Shown: positions 24,401 to 33,400 of the stretch, piece after piece
Position numbering within the stretch: position 1 is the stretch's first letter
Layout of the letters: each line of letters starts with the position of its first letter
Origin: Spongilla lacustris
Taxonomy: Eukaryota > Porifera > Demospongiae > Spongillida > Spongillidae
Length of the DNA: 64,000 nt
NCBI GenBank assembly: GCA_949361645.1
Contig: OX442420.1
Span: forward strand, 62,001-126,000
Reading direction: 5' to 3'
Program-made: the position numbers and the translations under genes
Notes under the pieces: generated by a model
Told to the model about the DNA's origin: nothing
The model's input: only the letters and a program-made list of their open reading frames with translations
The model's database searches: none

Positions 24401-27400
24401 CTCCCCACCTCTCCTCTTCCCCATCCCACCTCCTCTTCCCCACCCTACTTCTTCTCTTCCCCATCCCACCTCTCCTTTTCCCCATCCAACCTCTCTTCCC
24501 CATCCCACCTCTCCTCTTCCCCATCCCACCTCTCCTCTTCCCCACCCTACTTCTCTTCTTTCCCATCCCACCTCTCCTCTTCCCTCCTTTACAACAGTCC
24601 CCATACCTTTCAGAATGGCTACACTCCACTAATGTTGGCAGCTCTCCATGATGACCTCAGCACCATGGCTGTCCTGCTAAAGTACCATGCTAATGTGAGA
24701 GCAAGGAGCTCTAAGGTATGGGGAGGAGGTTATGATGTGATGGGGAGGAGGTTGTGATGTGATGGGGAGGAGGTTATGATGTGATGGGGAGGAGGTTATG
24801 ATGTGATGGGGAGGAGGTTATGATGTGATGGGGAGGAGGTTATGATGTGATGGGGAGGAGGTTATGATGTGATGGGGAGGAGGTTATGATGTGATGGGGA
24901 GGAGGTTATGATGTGATGGGGAGGAGGTTATGATGTGATGGGGAGGAGGTTATGATGTGATGGGGAGGAGGTTATGATGTGATGGGGAGGAGGTTATGAT
25001 GTGATGGGGAGGAGGTTATGATGTGATGGGGAGGAGGTTATGATGTGATGGGGAGGAGGTTATGATGTGATTGGAAGGAGGTTACCATGGCTAACTGCTA
25101 TCCTCCATATTATGCACCATGCTGTACAGTTAGCCATGGAGCATAATATGGAGGATATCAGTTAGCCATGGGGCTGTGATATCAGCTTGATGTCCAGGGC
25201 TGTTGTTAGGTCATTGGAGGTCAGCCCACCGCACTTCCTCCTCCCCAGACTGGTGCCACTGCTCTCCAAGAAGCCATACTGAATGACAAACAGGATGATG
25301 TCATTAACCTTCTTCAGCAGGAAGAAGACAGAGCATTTCATTGTGTGAGTTATTGTGTACAGTTGCCAGGATACATTAAGATCAGTCATCATGATGTATG
25401 TTATGTACCCCTGGGGTGCTATTAGTAGTACTAGATGCCCGTTGCAGCTCTGCATGCATATTTTCATATAGCCATTAATGAACATGTCATGAAACTGGTA
25501 CATTTTGGTTTACATGTACATAGTTTATTCGTTGTATTTATTAAAGTACATACCCAATACTTCTTCAAAAACAACTTGCGGGGGGAGGGAGGGGAGAGGA
25601 GCAGAGGGAAGAGGGAGGGGGAGGGAGGGAGGGGAGGGAGGGAGGGCAGGGAGGGGAGGGAGGGAAGGAGGGGAGGGAGAGAGAGGGGAGGGAGGGGAGG
25701 GAGAGAGAGGGGAGGGAGGGAGAGGGGAGGGAGGGAGAGGGGAGGGAAAGAGAGGGGAGGAAGGGAGGGAGAGGAGAGGGAGGGAGAGGAGAGGGAGGAA
25801 GAGGGGAGGGAGGGAGAGGGGAGGGAGGGAGAGGGGAGGGTATAAAAAATACAGTCGCAATACTTCTTTGAAAACAACACGTCACGTAGCAATGGTACAA
25901 CCGGTCATTAAAAAATGAGCGCCATTTAACGATATCAACAGCAGGAACAGAAACACTGAGAGAAAAAGTTGTGAAATTTTAAAAAGTAAGTCCGTCACTA
26001 TCTGCACATCATTGAAAGGAGTCTAAAGAGTCCACTTTGGTCCAAAACGGCCCAGCCAAACGCTAAAAAAATGAACACAGACATCAGACTGAGACTATCC
26101 GCGTGTTTATAAATAAATGACTTTTGACCGTGAAGCTTCCATCTTGAATTTGTGGCCTCTTGTTTCATCATCAAGTTGGTTAGATTAATAGGGATACGAT
26201 GTGATGTTACACTATTACACTAAATTAATTGCTTTTTTAAATGGTCTAATCAAATTGCTAAAATGCATTCAGGAACAACAAGCGATCCTGACAGTGTTTT
26301 TAGAGGACATGTTAGCTATGGGAATGAAGACATGTTACTATGGTAATGAAGGCATGTTACTATGGTAATAAAGACATGTTACTATGGGAATGAAGAAATG
26401 TTACTATGGTAATGAAGGCATGTTACTATGGTAATAAAAACATGTTACTATGGTAATGAAGACATGTTACTATGGTAATGAAGACATGTTATTATGGTAA
26501 TACCATGTGTACTCGCTCTGGATGCCATTGCATGACATACACAAGCACGTTTTCGATGGACAAGATTCCTATTCAGGCTGACCACTTCACGTGCATCATG
26601 TTTTCAAAATGATTAAATGAATTCGTTTTTAGCATGGGCGCACAACATATCTCGTCCTCTCCTGCTATAGAAGGGGGAAAAGAGGAAATGAGAATCGAAA
26701 CATTAATGATATGCCATTTTGGGCAAACATGTGCAAGCTTTGTCGCGCAATATTATTTATTACATAACACGTCACGAGCAGAATTATATCATTTAATTCA
26801 ACCATGCCATCGTCAACACAATTAATGGCTGCCTCATCCCCAACACCATCACAATCATGGGCCAACACTGCCATCCAGTACATGTTACATCCACATCTTC
26901 CAGGGCCAGCGATGCCCATAGAGGCCACATCTTCCTGGGCCAGTGATGCCCATAGAGGCCACATCTTCCTGGGCCAGTGATGCCTCTGGAGGCCTCATCT
27001 TCCTGGGCCAGTGATGCCTCTGGAGGCCTCATCTTCCTGGGCCAGTGATGCCCCTAGAGGCCTCATCTTCCTGGGCCAGTGATGCCCCTGGAGGCCTCAT
27101 CTTCCTGGGCCAGTGATGCCCCTAGAGGCCTCATCTTCCTGGGCCAGTGATGCCTCTGGAGGCCTCATCTTCCTGGGCCAGTGATACCCCTGGAGGCCTC
27201 ATCTTCCTGGGCCAGTGATGCCCCTAGAGGCCTCATCTTCCTGGGCCAGTGATGCCCCTAGAGGCCTCATCTTCCTGGGCCAGTGATGCCCCTAGAGGCC
27301 TCATCTTCCTGGGCCAGTGATGCCCCTGGAGGGAGGCCTCATCTTCCTGGGCCAGTGATGCCCCTAGAGGCCTCATCTTCCTGGGCCAGTGATGCCCCTG

Positions 27401-30400
27401 GAGGCCTCATCTTCCTGGGCCAGTGATGCCTCTGGAGGGAGGCCTCATCTTCCTGGGCCAGTGAGGCCCCTGGAGGCCTCATCTTCCTGGGCCAGTGATG
27501 CCCCTGGAGGCCTCATCTTCCTGGGCCAGTGATGCCCCTGGAGGCCTCATCTTCCTGGGCCAGTAATGCCCCTAGAAGCCTCATCTTCCTGGGCCAGTGA
27601 TGCCCATAGAGGCCTCATCTTCCTGGGCCAGTGATGCCCCTAGAGGCCTCATCTTCCTGGGCCAGTGATGCCCCTGGAGGGAGGCCTCATCTTCCTGGGC
27701 CAGTGATGCCCCTAGAGGCCTCATCTTCCTGGGCCAGTGATGCCTCTGGAGGGAGGCCTCATCTTTCTGGGCCAGTGATGCCCCTAGAGGCCTCATCTTC
27801 CTGGACCAGTGATGCCCCTGGAGGCCTCATCTTCCTGGGCCAGTGATGCCCCTGGAGGCCACATCTTCCTGGGCCAGTGATGCCCCTGGAGGGAGGCCTC
27901 ATCTTCCTGGGCCAGTGATGCCCCTGGAGGCCTCATCTTCCTGGGCCAGTGATGCCCCTGGAGGACTCATCTTCCTGGGCCAGTGATGCCCCTGGAGGAC
28001 TCATCTTCCTGGGCCAGTGATGCCCCAAGAGGCCTCATCTTCCTGGGCCAGTGATGCCCCTGGAGGCCTCATCTTCCTGGGCCAGTGATGCCCCTAGAGG
28101 CCTCATGATCCTGGGCCAGTGATGCCCCTGGAGGCCTCATCTTCCTGGGCCAGTGATGCCCCGGAGGGAGGCCTCATCTTCCTGGGCCAGTGATGCCCCT
28201 AGAGGCCTCATCTTCCTGGGCCAGTGATGCCCCTAGAGGCCTCATCTTCCTGGGCCAGTGATGCCCCTAAAGGCCTCATCTTCCTGGGCCAGTGATGCCC
28301 CTAGAGGCCTCATCTTCCTGGGCCAGTGATGCCCCTAGAGGCCTCATCTTCCTGCCCCCGGAGGCCTCATCTTCCTGGGCCAGTGATGCCCCTGGAGACC
28401 TCATCTACCTGGGCCAGTGATGCCCCTAGAGGCCTCATCTTCATGGGCCGGTGATGCCCCTGGAGGCCACATCTTCCTGGGCCAGTGATGCCCCTGGAGG
28501 GAGGCCTCATCTTCCTGGGCCAGTGATGCCCCTGGAGACCTCATCTTCCTGGGCCAGTGATGCCCCTGGAGGCCTCATCTTCCTGGGCCAGTGATGCCCC
28601 TGGAGGGAGGCCTCATCTTCCTGGGCCAGTGATGCCCCTGGAGACCTCATCTTCCTGGGCCAGTGATGCCCCTAGAGGCCTCATCTTCATGGGCCGGTGA
28701 TGCCCCTGGAGGCCACATTTTCCTGGGCCGGTGATGCCCCTAGAGGCCTCATCTTCCTGGGCCAGTGATGCCCCTGGAGGCCTCATCTTCCTGGGCCAGT
28801 GATGCCTCTGGAGGGAGGCCTCATCTTCCTGGGCCAGTGATGCCCCTAGAGGCCTCATCTTCCTGGGCCAGTGATGCCCCTAGAGGCCTCATCTTCCTGG
28901 GTCAGTGATGCCCCTGGTGCAGGCCACCATACTTCTCACCATTCCAAATGCAGTCAGGGTGATGACCTGGAGGAAGTAGGGCCAGATCCTGGGGGCCTGT
29001 GGTTAGGGAATGACAGTACAGAATCTGGCGAATGCTGCCAATTCTGAAAAGACCACCCTGTACAAGGAATTGGTGCTGCAGGTGGGTGAGTGGCCTGTGG
29101 GGGTTCAATGCCAACAGAACCCCCTATCCCGCCCCCCCCCCCGTGAGATCACGTGAGCGTCATCAGGACGCACCAGAGTTGGGTCATGTGTACCACATCA
29201 CCACCACCATCAATGTGGCAGGTCCTTCTATGGCATCACCAGACATCACCAGACATCACCAGACATCACCACCACCATCAACGTGGCAGGTCCTTCCATG
29301 GCATCACCAGACATCACCAGACACCACCACCACTAAAGTGCCTTTTGGGTACTGGGCACTGGTGCATGCCAGGAGGCTTATCACCAAGTGCGACTCTGTG
29401 GTGGTCGTCCCTCATGGGGCTGATGGAAGGGGACAGCGGCTGGTCATTGAACTCTACAGGACAGCCAGGTTTGGGGTTGACCCTACAGTGCCCACCGGGG
29501 TTGACAGGATCGCTGCTGGCCTGAGCTATCCGGTAGAAGGCGCTCCCACCCAGTACCATGATGCCTACCAGCGGGCAAAGAGGGAACGGTGTGGCCTCCA
29601 CGCATACGGCATCCTGGACGACGACCGGGTGCTCCCTAAGGCTCTGAAAGGCCTTCTCACAGGCAAAGGGACACCAGTCGTCATCCACGAGGACCATCGC
29701 CTCAACGAGGTGTGCTCAGTCCTGCAGGACAGGATGTACCTCAACGAGGCAAACATCCTCGTCCTGCCATCCACCATCGAGGGGGCAGGGCTGGCGCTCT
29801 TCCTGAGGCCAACACCAGCAGGCCGGGAGGACTACACCATCCCAGCAGGACGCCGCCTGTGCCTCTACTCGGATGAGATTGTGGGGGAGGAGGGGGAGGT
29901 CACCAACACTGATTACTGCCTTGACAAGGTGGAGGGAGCGAGGAGGATCACCTGGAACCCCCTGCATCCAGACGGGGCCAACCTTGGTAGATACATCAAC
30001 CAAGGTGGCCTCGTCGAATGACTAAGGGCTCTGATCTCCTCCTGTAACAGGACCAGTGGGGCTGGATCCTTCTCTCCCAAGGAGGCAGAAGCAGTGTTTG
30101 CCCAGCACTGCAATGTGGGCTACAGATACATAAGGGAGCCAGCCAGCACCAGGAGGAGAAGGACGTGGCCACAAGAACACGCTAGTTGTGACCATGGCGA
30201 GGGACACAACATCGTCCAGTACCCATGCCATGGAGTTACTGGGCAACTATGGCATCGGGTACTGGATACCCTATGTCCTTAGCCACCACCAGGAGTGGGG
30301 TAATGACCACACCCTGGTCACCCTAGTGCTGTGGCTACTGTTGGTAGACACCAGTGCAGTGGAGGGTAGCGTGAGGCAGAGGTATCTTACAGGGTACAAG

Positions 30401-33400
30401 TTAACATCACCCCTGCCACCTCCACCGAATGTAGGGATATGCCACGCCCCTCAGGCCTCTTTGTTGGGAACACTGTATCCTGTAGAGAGCGCTCCCTACC
30501 ACCTTGCCTACCACCTTGCCTACCACCTTGCCTACCACCTTGCCTACCACCTTGCCTACCACCTTGCCTACCAGGAGGTGAAGATGGGGCAGTGTGGCCT
30601 CCACAGGTACACTATCCTCCTGGATGACCTAGTGCTCCCTTAGACCATCAGAGGTCAACTGAGGTGTGTGGGGGCACCTGTCACCCATGGAAACCGTACC
30701 ATTGTGCAGGACAGGGTGTATCTGAACGAGGCAAACATCACCTGTCACCATACAGTTCAAGATGATGTTTTGAGCATGACACCACTCACAGGAACCTCCA
30801 ATGACCTTTCCTCGCATTTGTGATGTGTAGCAACACTTTCACAAGAAGGTGCTACCATGGAAACACATTTCTGGGTAGAGCTTTGCCACATAATGTAGCC
30901 ATAGTGAAGATGCTCCTTACCACAGGAGTAGAAAGTGAAACCAAACTTTCAAAACACACAGCTCTCCTCTCTTCTTCCTACATAGCTATCAAAACGTAAG
31001 TCTAGGTGTTAGTATGTCAGATTTGCCCCCAGAGAGAAGCTACTTCTGTCCAGCTGCCTTGCTTCACGAGGTGACCATCTTCTACGTCATTGAAGTCAAT
31101 ACACTGGAACCTGGCATTAAAGGTCACCTGACTTGGCTGGTCACCTGACTTGGCTGGTCACTGACTTGCCTCTGCACATAACTAAAGTCATGAGTATGTG
31201 GCTGCAGCTGTACAAATGGTTGTCTACAATGGTCATTTATTTTTGGCCCAAAGGTGACCTTTAAACAGGTTCTTCTGTACCACTATCTTCTTCAACTAAC
31301 CAGATTTGAGGTCCCCTCATCTAACCTTAGCTTTGGGCTCCTAGTATGTTTGCATACAATGATATAACCTAGGCAGGTGTTTAGTTTGTGCTCACATGAC
31401 AACCTCACCATCATAATCTGTCACTATATTTGGCTTTCCACTCACAACTCCTCCAGCGACTGCTAGACAAAGGACTACGTACTCACATCTCTCAAGCTTT
31501 AATATTCCACACTCTATCAGGTGGTACCTTCTTGGTGTTTGCTGGGGATTGTAAGAATTCATCTGCTAGCCAGGTTTGTAATTTCAACAGCTTTAAAGCA
31601 TGGGCTTGTCCTTACAGTTGACTACGCAGATTGCAATGGATAGGATGATTGCTTATGGTGTAATCTGAAGTGTACTTGTGGCAAGGCCTGGGCATGCAAC
31701 GTTAGACTACCTACAGGCAAATGGGAGGCAAGAGAAGCATTCACCATCATTGACACCTCCCCCTCCCCCACATGACCTGTAATGGTTCCAGACACTACAC
31801 AACAGTGTTAGAGAGTGCTTGTCCCCAGGCTCATCCACAGGCTCGTTCCCATGGTAGCTAAAGGTTTATACATTACGTGGCTTGCCAATAAACCAATGAG
31901 GAGGCGTGTACATTTTGTATACAATTGTGATTGAGGGTATCTCCATAGTTGTGTACCCCTTTCTGATTAGAGCCCACCCTAGATCATTTATGTGTTATGT
32001 ATTGGTTGCTTTGGTTACAGATAACTCAGCTCTTCACACCCAATGAGCCTCCTCCCCCGGTGTTAGTGCATGGTGTGACTGTGGACGAGAGGAGGGCAGA
32101 TGGCCACACCCCCCTCATGCTGCATGCAGCCGAGGACACCAGTGCAGATGTTGTTGTGAAGCTGTTGGAGCTAGGGGCCGATGTTAACCTTCAGAACAAG
32201 GTGATGAGGTAGTTAAAGTGATGAGGTAGTCAAGGTGATGAGGTAGTCAAGGTGATGAGGTAGTCAAGGTGATGCTGGGGTGGTGAATGGATTGAAGCAC
32301 TCACCATGCGATTCATGTCCTAATTTTAGAAAAGCCATGTGTTCTATTTTTAGAAGGGTTACACTGCATTAATGTGTGCTGTTGAGGGTGGCCATCTGCA
32401 GAGTGTGAAGGAGCTGTTGGAGAGAGGCAGCAGTGTGAATATTGAGAACTATGTAAGTGTGTGCTAGTCACATCTCAGAATGGTATAATTCAATCTCATG
32501 TATACATGTACACATCTACACATGTACACACAGTACACATGTAGAGCAAAGGGCCCGAATGTGGAACGCACCCCTATTAAGGAACACTAAATCTCATTAA
32601 AAATTTAATCAAAGTTATGGGTTTGCAATGATGGCTCATACGCAAATCAATGAATCTGATTGACCCACTGATAAGTATAAGACATAAAGGATAGTCTAGT
32701 GACGATGTTCAATGCTGATAAAATTCTCCACTAGCATTTGGCAAGCTAGGATTGCAGCATTGTGCTCCTTTACAACCTTGTGATTTCATTTTAGCTTTCA
32801 TGTGCTCTAATGCAGCGTTTTCTTTTAGAGCTGCTTTTCAAAGATTCTGCATTGCTCTTCTTTCTCAGCTATCTCTCCCCTCTTCATATCCTTAAATTCA
32901 TCAATTCATTGTGCTGAAGTCATGCACTGAGCTGAACCTTTCAAATGCTTAAATTGAGTACTAGTAGTAGGGATAGCGTTGTCCTATGGATGTAAGCTTT
33001 CTCCATCTGAATTATCAGTGGTACTTACTGAACTTTGAGGAGAGGTCCATTCAACATGTTGCACCTGCTCAGGACGTACTGCACATGCAGCCACATAGAT
33101 GGAGTGGTACTGAATTGACAATTCAGGCGTAACTGCAGATCTCCTTCTGTCGTCATTACAGTAGCCTTGATATCAACCTGCCTCTTCACCTCTTGTGCCA
33201 CACCATCCTCAATAAAGCTTACAATGGTGATTTTATCAGAAAGTGCTACCCCTTGCATCATGGGGTCCAACCATGTCTTCAGGAAGAGCATCTACCCCCA
33301 CGTAGTGGAGACAGGCCTGTCGTTTATCGGCCATAATTAAGCTACCAGAGGATACATGTACATGTAGACATTTCATTTTTTAGCAAGTAGCATCCGCCCC

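Noticed and set aside
23510..24757. Proline/serine- and glycine/arginine-rich proteins on both strands
   Set aside because: Low-complexity CT array filling an intron between two ankyrin exons.
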